Origin: Salminus brasiliensis
Lineage: Eukaryota; Chordata; Actinopteri; Characiformes; Bryconidae
DNA: 64,000 bases
Reading direction: 5' to 3'
Assembly (NCBI RefSeq): GCF_030463535.1
Contig: NC_132892.1
Location: 31,508,436-31,572,435, forward strand
The position numbers and the translations under genes were made by a program. Position 1 is the stretch's first letter. Each line of letters begins with the position of its first letter. Under the pieces are notes generated by a model. That model saw nothing but the letters and a program-made list of their open reading frames with translations, did no database searches and was not told where the DNA came from. Below, in pieces: positions 13,701-25,624 of this stretch.

Positions 13701-16700
13701 GTGTGAGTTATGATTAGCTGTGTGAGCTATTATTAGCTGTGTGTGCTATTATTAACTGTGTGAGTTATTATTAGCTGTGTGAGCTATTATTAGCTGTGTG
13801 AGCTATTATTAGCTGTGTGTGCTATTATTAGCTGTGTGAGTTATGATTAGCTGTGTGAGCTATTATTAGCTGTGTGTGCTATTATTAACTGTGTGAGTTA
13901 TTATTAGCTGTGTGAGCTATTATTAGCTGTGTGTGCTATTATTAGCTGTGTGTGCTATTATTAGCTGTGTGAGTTATTATTAGCTGTGTGAGCTATTATT
14001 AGCTGTGTGAGTTATTATTAACTGTGTGAGCTATTATTAGCTGTGTGTGCTATTATTAGCTGTGTGAGTTATTATTAGCTGTGTGAGCTATTATTAGCTG
14101 TGTGTGCTATTATTAGCTGTGTGAGTTATTATTAGCTGTGTGAGCTGTTATTAGCTGTGTGAGTTATTATTAGCTGTGTGAGCTATTATTAGCTGTGTGA
14201 GCTATTAGCTGTGTGAGTTATGATTAGCTGTGTGAGCTATTAGCTGTGTGAGCTATTATTAGCTGTGTGAGTTATTAGCTGTGTGAGCTATTATTAGCTG
14301 TGTGAGTTATTATTAACTGTGTGAGCTATTATTAGCTGTGTGAGTTATTATTAGCTGTGTGAGCTATTATTAGCTGTGTGAGTTATTATTAACTGTGTGA
14401 GCTATTATTAGCTGTGTGTGCTATTATTAGCTGTGTGAGTTATTATTAGCTGTGTGAGTTATTATTAGCTGTGTGAGCTATTATTAGCTGTGTGAGTTAT
14501 TATTAGCTGTGTGAGCTATTATTAGCTGTGTGAGTTATTATTAACTGTGTGAGCTATTATTAGCTGTGTGTGCTATTATTAGCTGTGTGAGTTATTATTA
14601 GCTGTGTGAGCTATTATTAGCTGTGTGTGCTATTATTAGCTGTGTGAGTTATTATTAGCTGTGTGAGCTATTATTAGCTGTGTGAGTTATTATTAGCTGT
14701 GTGAGCTATTATTAGCTGTGTGAGTTATTATTAGCTGTGTGTGCTATTATTAGCTGTGTGAGTTATTATTAGCTGTGTGAGCTATTATTAGCTGTGTGAG
14801 TTATTATTAGCTGTGTGAGCTATTATTAGCTGTGTGTGCTATTATTAGCTGTGTGAGTTATTATTAGCTGTGTGAGCTATTATTAGCTGTGTGAGTTATT
14901 ATTAGCTGTGTGAGCTATTATTAGCTGTGTGAGTTATTATTAGCTGTGTGAGCTATTATTAGCTGTGTGAGTTATTATTAGCTGTGTGAGCTATTATTAG
15001 CTGTGTGAGTTATTATTAGCTGTGTGTGCTATTATTAGCTGTGTGAGTTATTATTAGCTGTGTGTGCTATTATTAGCTGTGTGAGTTATTATTAGCTGTG
15101 TGAGCTATTATTAGCTGTGTGAGCTATTATTAGCTGTGTGAGCTATTATTAGCTGTGTGAGCTATTATTAGCTGTGTGTGCTATTATTAGCTGTGTGAGT
15201 TATTATTAGCTGTGTGAGCTATTATTAGCTGTGTGTGCTATTATTAGCTGTGTGAGTTATTATTAGCTGTGTGAGCTATTATTAACTGTGTGAGCTATTA
15301 TTAGCTGTGTGTGCTATTATTAGCTGTGTGAGTTATTATTAGCTGTGTGAGCTATTATTAGCTGTGTGAGCTATTATTAGCTGTGTGTGCTATTATTAGC
15401 TGTGTGAGTTATTATTAGCTGTGTGAGTTATTATTAGCTGTGTGAGCTATTATTAACTGTGTGAGTTATTATTAGCTGTGTGAGCTATTATTAGCTGTGT
15501 GAGTTATTATTAGCTGTGTGAGCTATTATTAGCTGTGTGTGCTATTATTAGCTGTGTGAGTTATTATTAGCTGTGTGAGCTATTATTAGCTGTGTGTGCT
15601 ATTATTAGCTGTGTGAGTTATTATTAGCTGTGTGAGCTATTATTAGCTGTGTGAGCTATTATTAGCTGTGTGAGTTATTATTAGCTGTGTGTGCTATTAT
15701 TAACTGTGTGTGCTATTATTAGCTGTGTGAGTTATTATTAACTGTGTGAGCTATTATTAACTGTGTGAGCTATTATTAGCTGTGTGTGCTATTATTAGCT
15801 GTGTGAGTTATTATTAGCTGTGTGAGTTATTATTAGCTGTGTGAGCTATTATTAGCTGTGTGAGCTATTATTAGCTGTGTGAGTTATTATTAGCTGTGTG
15901 AGCTATTATTAGCTGTGTGTGCTATTATTAGCTGTGTGAGTTATTATTAGCTGTGTGAGCTATTATTAACTGTGTGAGCTATTATTAGCTGTGTGAGCTA
16001 TTATTAACTGTGTGAGTTATTATTAGCTGTGTGAGCTATTATTAGCTGTGTGAGTTATTATTAACTGTGTGAGCTATTATTAACTGTGTGAGTTATTATT
16101 AGCTGTGTGAGTTATTATTAACTGTGTGAGCTATTATTAACTGTGTGAGCTATTATTAACTGTGTGAGTTATTATTAGCTGTGTGAGCTATTATTAGCTG
16201 TGTGAGCTATTAGCTGTGTGAGCTATTAGCTGTGTGAGCTATTATTAACTGTGTGAGCTATTATTAACTGTGTGAGTTATTATTAGCTGTGTGAGCTATT
16301 ATTAGCTGTGTGAGCTATTAGCTGTGTGAGCTATTAGCTGTGTGAGCTATTATTAACTGTGTGAGCTATTATTAACTGTGTGAGTTATTATTAACTGTGT
16401 GAGCTATTATTAACTGTGTGAGTTATTATTAGCTGTGTGAGCTATTATTAACTGTGTGAGTTATTATTAACTGTGTGAGCTATTATTAGCTGTGTGAGCT
16501 ATTAGCTGTGTGAGCTATTAGCTGTGTGAGCTATTATTAACTGTGTGAGTTATTATTAACTGTGTGAGCTATTATTAACTGTGTGAGTTATTATTAGCTG
16601 TGTGAGCTATTATTAACTGTGTGAGTTATTATTAACTGTGTGAGCTATTATTAACTGTGTGAGTTATTATTAACTGTGTGAGCTATTATTAACTGTGTGA

Positions 16701-17910
16701 GCTATTATTAACTGTGTGAGTTATTATTAGCTGTGTGAGCTATTATTAGCTGTGTGAGCTATTAGCTGTGTGAGCTATTAGCTGTGTGAGCTATTATTAA
16801 CTGTGTGAGTTATTATTAACTGTGTGAGCTATTATTAACTGTGTGAGTTATTATTAACTGTGTGAGCTATTATTAACTGTGTGAGTTATTATTAGCTGTG
16901 TGAGCTATTATTAGCTGTGTGAGCTATTAGCTGTGTGAGCTATTAGCTGTGTGAGCTATTATTAACTGTGTGAGTTATTATTAACTGTGTGAGCTATTAT
17001 TAACTGTGTGAGTTATTATTAACTGTGTGAGCTATTATTAACTGTGTGAGTTATTATTAGCTGTGTGAGCTATTATTAGCTGTGTGAGCTATTATTAGCT
17101 GTGTGAGCTATTAGCTGTGTGAGCTATTAGCTGTGTGAGCTATTATTAACTGTGTGAGCTATTATTAACTGTGTGAGTTATTATTAGCTGTGTGAGCTAT
17201 TATTAGCTGTGTGAGCTATTAGCTGTGTGAGCTATTAGCTGTGTGAGCTATTATTAACTGTGTGAGCTATTATTAACTGTGTGAGTTATTATTAGCTGTG
17301 TGAGCTATTATTAGCTGTGTGAGCTATTATTAGCTGTGTGAGCTATTAGCTGTGTGAGCTATTATTAACTGTGTGAGCTATTATTAGCTGTGTGAGTTAT
17401 TATTAGCTGTGTTAGCTATTATTAACTGTGTGAGTTATTATTAGCTGTGTGAGCTATTATTAACTGTGTGAGTTATTATTAACTGTGTGAGCTATTATTA
17501 ACTGTGTGAGTTATTATTAACTGTGTGAGTTATTATTAGCTGTGTGAGTTATTATTAACTGTGTGAGCTATTATTAACTGTGTGAGCTATTATTAGCTGT
17601 GTGAGCTATTATTAACTGTGTGAGTTATTATTAGCTGTGTGAGCTTTTATTAACTGTGTGAGTTATTATTAACTGTGTGAGTTATTATTAGCTGTGTGAG
17701 CTATTATTAACTGTGTGAGTTATTATTAGCTGTGTGAGCTTTTATTAACTGTGTGAGTTATTATTAACTGTGTGAGTTATTATTAGCTGTGTGAGTTATT
17801 ATTAGCTGTGTGAGCTATTATTAACTGTGTGAGTTGTTATTAACTGTGTGAGTTATTATTAGCTGTGTGAGTTATTATTAGCTGTGTGAGCTATTATTAA
17901 CTGTGTGAGC
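1741..17910. repeat. giant 19-bp minisatellite, about 16.2 kb and about 850 units
   Basis: An uninterrupted tandem array of the 19-mer gagctattattaactgtgt and close variants. The commonest variants change aactg to agctg, gagc to gagt, and gag to gtg. There are also 16-bp units lacking one att, 21-bp units with an extra gt, and 17-bp units. Variants are zoned. Aactg units dominate both ends and agctg units the centre. A gttatgatta variant appears only between about 9530 and 14225. Units with gtaag occur near 3250 and 6890-7370. Nothing else is inserted in the array and no reading frame is kept. Confidence 0.98.
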
Positions 17911-18059
17911 TTCAGATTCAGGAGGTGTTTCAGTCTAAAGCTCCTCTCTGACTGAAACTGTGACTCTAACACCAGTTTTACTGAAACACTAAAGGTAGAG
18001 AAATAAAGTCTGGAGACTTACACCGTTCCCTCAGTTCAGTTATCAATAATTTATATTAG

Positions 18060-19430
18060 TAATAATCAGTATGGGATAATCAATGGCACGGATTGTTAAT
18101 CTGAAGGAACAGTGAATTCATTTGAGGGAAATATTGATTAAACTCAGGGAACATTTATATAACATATATAACAGGGATTTATTTATTAAGGAAATGATTT
18201 ATTAAATTGAGGTAATGATTTTTTTAAATTCATGGAACAGAACAGGAAACAACTTAATACATTTAGGAAATTATTTATTAAATTGTGGGAATTGTTTGAA
18301 ACATTTGAGGAAACAATTTAATAAATTGAGGAAACGATTTAATAAATTGTGGGAATTGTTTATTAAATTGAGGAAATGATTTATTAAACTCAGGGAACAT
18401 TAAATAGGAGGGAATTGTTTATTAAAGAAATTATTTAAGAAATTGAGGGAATGATTTATTAAATTTAGGAAACTATTAAATTCATGGAACAGATTATTAA
18501 ATTGAGGAAACAATTTATTAAATTGAGGTAATGATTTTTTTAAATTCAGGGAACGGATTATTAAATTAAGGGAATGATTTATTATATTGAGGAAACAACT
18601 TAATACATTTAGTTTTAGTTAATGTTTTTTAATACATTATTTATTAAATTGTGGGAATTGTTTATTAAATTGAGGAAACAATTTAAGAAATTGTGGGAAT
18701 GATTTATTAAACTGAGGGAATGATTTATTAAGTTTAGGAAACTATTAAATTCAGGAAACATTATTAAATAAAGGAAACGATTTATTAAATTGAGGTAATG
18801 ATTTTTTTAAATTCAGGGATTGGATTATTAAATTAATGGAATGATTTATTATATTAAGGAAACAACTTAATAAATTTAGGAAATTATTTATTAAATTGTG
18901 GGAATGATTTATTAAATTGAGGAAACAACAAAATAAATTGAGGTAATTATTTATTAATTGGTGGGAATTATTTAACTATTTAAGAAAATGAGGGAATGAT
19001 TTAATAATAACTTAAATTTAGGGAACATATGCAATTGAGGGAAGCATTTATTAAATTCAGGGAACAGATTATTAAATTAAGAAAACAATTTATTAAATTG
19101 AGGGAATGATTTATTAAATTGAGGAAAAGACAAAATAAATTAAGGTAATTATTTATTAATTTGTGGGAATTATTTATTAAATTGAGGAAACGATTTAAGA
19201 AAATGAGGGAATGATTTATTAGTCTGAGGGAATGATTTATTACATTTAGGAAAAATATGAAATTGAGGGAATGATTTAATAAATTGAGAAAATGTATTGT
19301 TAAATTGAAGGAAGGTTGATTACATTAATGGAACACTTCTATTAAATTGAACAATGCATTAATTTGAGGGAACAATTGATTAAATTGAGGGAACAGATAG
19401 TTAAATTAAGGGGGAGAATGTATTATGAAA
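18060..19430. repeat. degenerate AT-rich repeat, about 21-bp unit
   Basis: Imperfect repeats of a unit like gaatgatttattaaattga, with gaggaaac and gagggaac variants, fill the stretch between the giant array and the first coding exon of brme1. Unit length drifts and no open frame is present. It looks like an old, decayed minisatellite and is probably intronic. Confidence 0.85.
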
Positions 19431-19549
19431 GGAAAGGTTCATGTCACACAATATATATTTTACTTGTATTATTGTTCCACACAATTAATAAATAAATTAA
19501 TAAATATTGATTCTTTTTTTTCTGTTTACACAGTTGTGCTGGAGCTGCA

Positions 19550-22500
19550 ATGAAAAGAAAGCAAACTGCAGGTTAGCTAATGTTCAGATTTAGACATTTT
19601 TCATCAGTGTTTACTGAAGGACTAAGTAAACACTGGTAGTAGTATTTGTATTATTAGCACTTTATAACTAGCTCAGCATTTCACACATCAGTACAGTGAA
19701 ACCCCCTGAATTACCAGGCAGGTTCACCTGCATTCAGTGTAAAAAGATATTGTAACTGATGGAAAGTGACTATTCCTCACTTTTCCAGAGTTCAAGCCTC
19801 CCGTGCAGAGATTTGTCAGGGTAACCAGGCAGAACAGCACAGAGAGCGCTTCATCTGCCGACACCGCAGAAATAAAGCTTACGGACTCAAAGCCAGTAGG
19901 TCTCAGTCTTCAGGAACAGCATGTTCATCCAAATTGTGTGTAATAAAAAAGAGCAAAGCTGATCTTCATCATCATCATTATCATCACCGGTTTCTTTGTG
20001 TTTCTTTTTTTCTTTAAGATCCCAGCCACCATAAACTCCAACGTCCAGTCTGCAGCCTTCTTGGACAACTCTGAAGAACATTGGCCACAAGTCGGCTTAT
20101 CGCAGTGTACAGAGAAGTCCCTCAATGCAGATGAGCATGAACTTGACTCAGGCCTGTTTGAGACCAACAGTGATGCAAAACAAGCCAGTGTGGTCATCTC
20201 AGGTAAGCTCGTACCTATCAAATACAAGCCCCAGGATGGGTCAACGTCTGACCCTGTCAGACAGCCTGAGGGTGCGGGGATGGAAGAGCAGGTGAATGAC
20301 GTCGAGGACAAATTCAGTCCTGAACGACAGACATCCTACGCAGCCCAGAGTCGTAGATGTTCCTTGGATGAGAGTGGGGACGACATGCTTTGTGGAGATG
20401 TTTCAGGTACCACAGTAGTGTCCGTAAAGGCCTGTGGAGAGACAGAATGCCTGGAGCCTCCAGCAAAGAAAAGATTAAGAAGAAGAATGGGTATGTGTGG
20501 CTTAGGAGACAGGAAGAGACGGTTCCTCCGTGAAGGACAGCCGTGTAGGCAGGCTCTTACTGAAGCAGAGAGGGAGGAAGGTGCAGTGGGGAACGTTCCT
20601 GAGGAAGAAGAGCTTCACGCTGGTACTAAAGGGACTGAGGGCACTCCTGCAGTTGCTAAAGAAACATCTGAGCACCCAGTGGATGATGAAGAAGTGTGCT
20701 ATGGCTGCATTGCTGTTACTGATGAGGATTTCGACCAAGGTTCCAAGGAAACAGCTGAGCACCCAGTTGAAGTTCCTGAGGAACAGATGTTTGGCTTGCT
20801 TGGTGTTACCAATGAAGTTTGTGGGGGTTCTAAGGAAACAGCTAATCAGCACGCTTTTGAAGGTTCCAGTAATGACCCAGTTGATACAGAGAGAATGAAC
20901 TACAGTTCTACTGGTACTGATGACGTTTCTGAAGGTAGTAAGATCATTGATGGGTGCCCCCTTGCTGCAGAAGTGAACTATGGCTCTACTGATTCTAAAG
21001 AACTTCATAATGGTTCCAAAGAAGCCACAGAGGGCCCTGTTGATGTGGCTGAGGAAGTACGCCATGCCTCTGTTTGTGTTACTGAAGTTTGTGAAGGTTC
21101 TTCAGGATCGATTGAACACATGGTTGATAAGGCGGTGATCTATGGGACTTCCAGTAGTACTGGGGTTTGTGAAGGTTCTGTAGAAACAACTGAGCATCCC
21201 ATTGCTGAAGAGGTGATCTGTGGGTCTGCTAGTGTTACTGAACCTTGTGAAGGTTCCAAAGATCCAGCCGAGTGCCCAGTTGAAGTGGCTGAAGAAGTGA
21301 GCTATGGCTCTGTTACTTCAGAAGGTTCTACAGAACCGACTGGGCACCCAGTCGAAGTGGCTGAAGAGGTGAGCTATGGCTCTATTGCTTCTGAAGGTTC
21401 TACAGAACCGACTGGGCACCCAGTCGAAGTGGCTGAAGAGGTGAGCTATGGCTCTATTGCTTCTGAAGGTTCTACAGAACCGACTGGGCACCCAGTCGAA
21501 GTGGCTGAAGAGGTGAGCTATGGCTCTATTGCTTCTGAAGGTTCTACAGAACCGACTGGGCACCCAATCGAAGTGGCTGAAGAGGTGAGCTATGGCTCTA
21601 TTGCTTCTGAAGGTTCTACAGAACCGACTGGGCACCCAGTCGAAATGGCTAAAGAGGTGAGCGATGGCTCTACCACTAATACCAATAAAGTTTCTGAAGG
21701 TTCTACAGAACCGACTGGGCACCCAGTTGAAGTGGCTGAAGAGGTGAGCTATGGTTCTACTGGAGTTACCATTGAAGTTTCTGAAGGTTCTACAGAACTG
21801 ACTGGGCACCCAATCGAAGTGGCTAAAGAGGTGAGCGATGGCTCTACCACTAGTACCAATAAAGTTTCTGAAGGTTCTACAGAACCGACTGGGCACCCAG
21901 TTGAAGTGGCTGAAGAGGTGAGCTATGGCTCTACCACTAATACCAATAACGTTCCTGAAGGTTCTACAGAACCGACTGGGCACCCAGTTGAAGTGGCTGA
22001 AGAGGTGAGCTATGGCTCTATTGCTTCTGAAGGTTCTACAGAACCGACTGGGCACCCAATCGAAGTGGCTAAAGAGGTGAGCGATGGCTCTACCACTAGT
22101 ACCAATAAAGTTTCTGAAGGTTCTACAGAACCGACTGGGCACCCAGTTGAAGTGGCTGAAGAGGTGAGCTATGGCTCTACCACTAATACCAGTAAAGTTT
22201 CTGAAGATTCTGCAGAACTGACTGGACACCCAGTTGAAGTGGCTAGAGAGGTGAGCTATGGTTCTACCACTAATACCAGTAAAGTTTCTGAAGATTCTGC
22301 AGAACTGACTGGACACCCAGTTGAAGTGGCTGAAGAGGTGAGCTATGGCTCTACCACTAATACCAGTAAAGTTTCTGAAGATTCTGCAGAACTGACTGGA
22401 CACCCAGTTGAAGTGGCTGAAGAGGTGAGCTATGGCTCTACCACTAATACCAGTAAAGTTTCTGAAGATTCTGCAGAACTGACTGGACACCCAGTTGAAG

Positions 22501-24953
22501 TGGCTGAAGAGGTGAGTTATGGTTCTACTGGTGTTACCATTGAAGTTTCTGAAGGTTCTACAGAACCGGCTGGACACTTAGTCGAAGTGGCTGAAGAGGT
22601 AAGCTATGGATCTACTGGTGCTACCAATGAAGTTTCTGAAGGTTCTCAAGAAGTGGAAGCGTGCCCAGCTGCAGTCCCAGAGATAATGCGCTACACCTCC
22701 GCTGGTGTAACCAGTGCAGTCTCCGAAGGTTCCATTAATGTTAGTAAGGAGATCCAAGAAGCTATAAGTGCATTGGAAGAAAGTGAAATGGATCTGGATA
22801 TCACACATTTGTTTTCCCCCTATCCAAACCTCTCCACGGTTGAACAAAACCCGGGTGGACCTCTACACACGAGCATGCGAGCTGACTCTGACTCTGAAGT
22901 GGAACCGGTATGTATGGCACTCACAGTTACAGGGCTGGCTGCTTCCACCGAGGCAGCATTTTCAGAGATATGTGAGACAGAGGTACCTCAGATACCCACT
23001 ACAGCTGCACCAGGGAGGACAGAGCCTGGTGGGAAATGTACCAGTAGCACGGCATGGATGAGTTTGCCAGAAGCGCCACCTACTGACCAGGAGAACTGCA
23101 TGCAGGTGAGTGAAGAAAAAAAATGGGGAAAACATAGAAAACGGTTCATAGGTCTAATATCTACCACCACCATGTTTCTTCTCATCTTTGTATGGGATGT
23201 TGATGAGGAGTAAAACAGGGACAAATCTGAACTAATAAATGTTCTGTAGGACTTATTTTGTCAGTGGTTCCAACCCAGGTCCTGGAGGACCCCCTGTCCT
23301 ACACAATGGTTTTCTTCTCCAACACACCACCTTCACTTCGTCTAGCTGATTAACTGGAATAGCTGCGCTGGGAGAATGCTCAACACTAAAATGTACAGGG
23401 CAGGGGGTCTCCAGGACAAGGGTTAAAACATTGGTTGCTTGTGTTCTTCAGGCTCTTCTAGGACAAGACATTTGTGACCCTCCGGTGATCCCTGCTGTTG
23501 CCAAACAACCGATCAGCAACCCGGCCCTGACCCTGGTTTCTGCTGAGTTTTCTCAGGAGCACAACTCTATCCCCTCATCTCTTTACTCGGTCACAGACTC
23601 CCAGCTGAACAGCATCGTGTTAGGGTGAGGAACGGGGCGATTGTGTTGGAATGAAGGCTAAGGGCATCACGGTTCACTTTAAAATAACAGATGTTGTTGT
23701 TGATAAACGGCAGATTTTAGGTAATACACTGTATGTCCAAATGTTTGTGTACTAGTCCCTGCTAATAGAATAGGACTATTCTCTGCAGCAGATCAACATC
23801 AACCTATTGGCACCATGCTGCTTAATGCCAGGCATGGGCTAGAGGGGTATAAAGCCCCTCAGCATTGAGCTGTGGAGCAGTGGAAGAGCTGTGTTCTCTA
23901 TTCCATCCAATACTTTTGGGATGAGTTGTGGAGTTTAGGATTGAGGTGGGGTAGCGATCGTTAAACCCCCTGACCTCATAGCAATGCTCCTCCAAGTCTT
24001 CTTCTCTATAATACCCTTGATTTTAGAAGAAGGAATGAATGAGCAGGTGTCCCAATACTTTTATAGGGTATATAGGGGGGGCAATACCAGACCATGGGCT
24101 AATTCTCAAACTAGTGTTCTTCTGTCCAATTGGAGAAAGACCTCAAGGCCGGTTTAAATTGTGCAGTCTTCACTTTAAAATGTGTAATGACATATTTTTA
24201 TTATTATTATTATTATTATTTATCTTCAATCTCAGCATAGAGCTGGAAGACCAACCTACCCCAGTAGACTTTGTCCACCAGGAAGATGCCACAGAGCTGG
24301 TCCGTGGCCTTATCAAAGAACTCTCATCACTGAAGTAAGGATCACTTACTGACAATGACAGTGCCTTGAAATGACTTCCTTTACTGATTATATGTCACAC
24401 CAACACACCTCCTAACCTTTACACCACAATCACCTTTGGATACAATAGAAAAAGTGAATCTTAGCAGGTGAAATCATCTTAAATCTTAAATCACAGCATT
24501 ATTCTGTTATTTGACTGATCTAGACATTTATACCTGTCTTAGGTGATTTTATCCACTGAAATGGTCTTAATCCATTGGCAGAAAAGCTTGTTTTAAGAAT
24601 TATTTCCTGAAATAAGCTAAACAACCCGCCGATGGAATAAAACACTATCAGCAGAGAAAATGACTTTTTAAAAGCCTGGAAAACAATTATACAAAATATG
24701 TCCATATGTTTGTGGACACCCCTTTTAATTAAACTCTCTAAAGCAGATCAACATAAACCTATTGGCACCATGCTGCCTAATGCCAGGTTTGGCATTAAGA
24801 AAATTTCACTGGGCCAAAAATGATGGCAATAAGAAAGTGTCCCAATACTTCTGTCCATATAGTGTATATTCATGTTTTATAGAAAGCTTATTTAGTGAGC
24901 TTATTTTAGTATTATCCATATTTCGCTTGTACCCATATTGCACTACTACTCAC

Positions 24954-25000
<47 letters not shown>

Positions 25001-25108
25001 CGTACAGTGATGGCCGCTCACAAGGAGATTGAACTCCTGCGCCGCGGAAGCAGGCCTCCAAAGCCTCCCATTCGCCGGACCTGCTGCCTTCGCAGTTCTG
25101 AGATTTAA
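19550..25108 (+). CDS. brme1: BRME1-like meiotic recombination factor, six coding exons, about 1198 aa
   Basis: Coding exons: 19550-19571, 19789-19895, 20019-23105, 23452-23624, 24236-24334, 25000-25108; all junctions are GT-AG and the phases agree. In mammals BRME1 (C19orf57) works with MEILB2/HSF2BP and BRCA2 to load RAD51/DMC1 on meiotic breaks. Identification rests on a basic N-terminus (MKRKQTAEFKPP), a very acidic Ser/Thr-rich middle, and a short C-terminal helix (ELVRGLIKELSSLNRTVMA, then HKEIELLRR) that resembles the conserved BRME1 end as I remember it. The adjacent nanos3 gene gives synteny support. Exon 3 is unusual: it encodes 1029 residues, largely tandem repeats. An in-frame potential donor at about 20203 could give a shorter isoform. 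A noncoding first exon probably lies upstream. Confidence 0.68.
20640..22640 (+). repeat. coding minisatellite in brme1 (24- and 29-residue units)
   Basis: From about 21280 to 22620 at least 16 near-identical units carry the core EGSTEPTGHPVEVAEEVSYG. They occur as 72-bp units (IASEGS start) and 87-bp units (TTNTNKVSEGS or TGVTIEVSEGS start), so every length change is a multiple of three. Flanking parts of the exon, from about 20640 and to about 22750, are older and more diverged copies of the same unit. Four consecutive SEDSAEL units near 22200-22500 are almost identical, which suggests recent amplification. Confidence 0.95.
23261..23433. mobile_element. short nonautonomous hAT-like element in brme1 intron
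   Basis: The left end, cagtggttccaacccaggtc, and the right end, reading ctccaggacaagggtt on the plus strand, are imperfect inverted complements enclosing about 170 bp. This resembles small teleost hAT-type repeats. A related fragment is near 32175 in the 3' region of the SSX2IP-like gene. The class assignment is tentative. Confidence 0.5.
23724..24080. mobile_element. Tc1/mariner-type nonautonomous element, 'tatggacaaaagtattgg' family
   Basis: The copy lies in the brme1 intron between 23624 and 24236. It carries family landmarks: a tgtccaaatgtttg end, attggcaccatgctg, the gggtataaagc core, and a gtgtcccaatacttt end. It is shorter and more diverged than the copy at 31445-31957. Confidence 0.75.
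24691..24868. mobile_element. internally deleted copy of the same Tc1-type family
   Basis: Both terminal regions (tgtccatatgtttgtggaca and gtgtcccaatacttctgtcc) and the attggcaccatgctg landmark are present within 180 bp, so most of the interior is deleted. It lies in the last brme1 intron. Confidence 0.75.
24957..24997. repeat. (CT)n microsatellite forming the last brme1 acceptor tract
   Basis: About 20 ct dinucleotides run directly into the cag acceptor of the final brme1 exon, so the microsatellite acts as its polypyrimidine tract. Confidence 0.9.
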
Positions 25109-25611
25109 CCAATCACACCACAGCACTTCTAGTTGGTTGAAGCATTCTGGGAAATGTAGTTATTTTTTGATTTACTCCAATATACAGGCCCTATGAGTCC
25201 TGTATGAGTCTCTTAATGCTTATTCTTGTTTATGGAAAGAGAAATCAGACCAGGTTAGACTGGACCATCACCAATAACACAGTTCATCAAGTTGGTCTTA
25301 TGCACTGGTTAGACTGTGTTTGTTTGCTTGTCCGTGTTACTGGACGCCTGCCTGTATTTCCTCTTATTAAGATCTGAGGTGCATTCTCTATTGACTTCCA
25401 TTTCTTCTGTTATTCTATAATGCAATGTTGTAGTTTTACATTCCAGTTGAACACTAGTTTTAGTAGATTTTAATGCACTTACCTGGTCCTTTATGCCAGA
25501 AACAGGTTAGTTTCAGTACTAAATACCATACTGTCCTCCATTCTTAAATCCTTTGTTTTACCACAGCTATTGGTTTAAAGGTGGACCATTTCCATATTGT
25601 TAAAGACACAG

Positions 25612-25617
25612 AATAAA
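25612..25617 (+). other. probable brme1 polyadenylation signal
   Basis: A canonical AATAAA about 500 bases after the brme1 stop codon. It is the first such signal noticed downstream and gives a 3' UTR of ordinary length. Confidence 0.6.
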
Positions 25618-25624
25618 GACAGTA

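Noticed and set aside
1741-17910. CRISPR-like array
   Set aside because: The repeats are contiguous with no unique spacers, and the genome is eukaryotic; this is a minisatellite.
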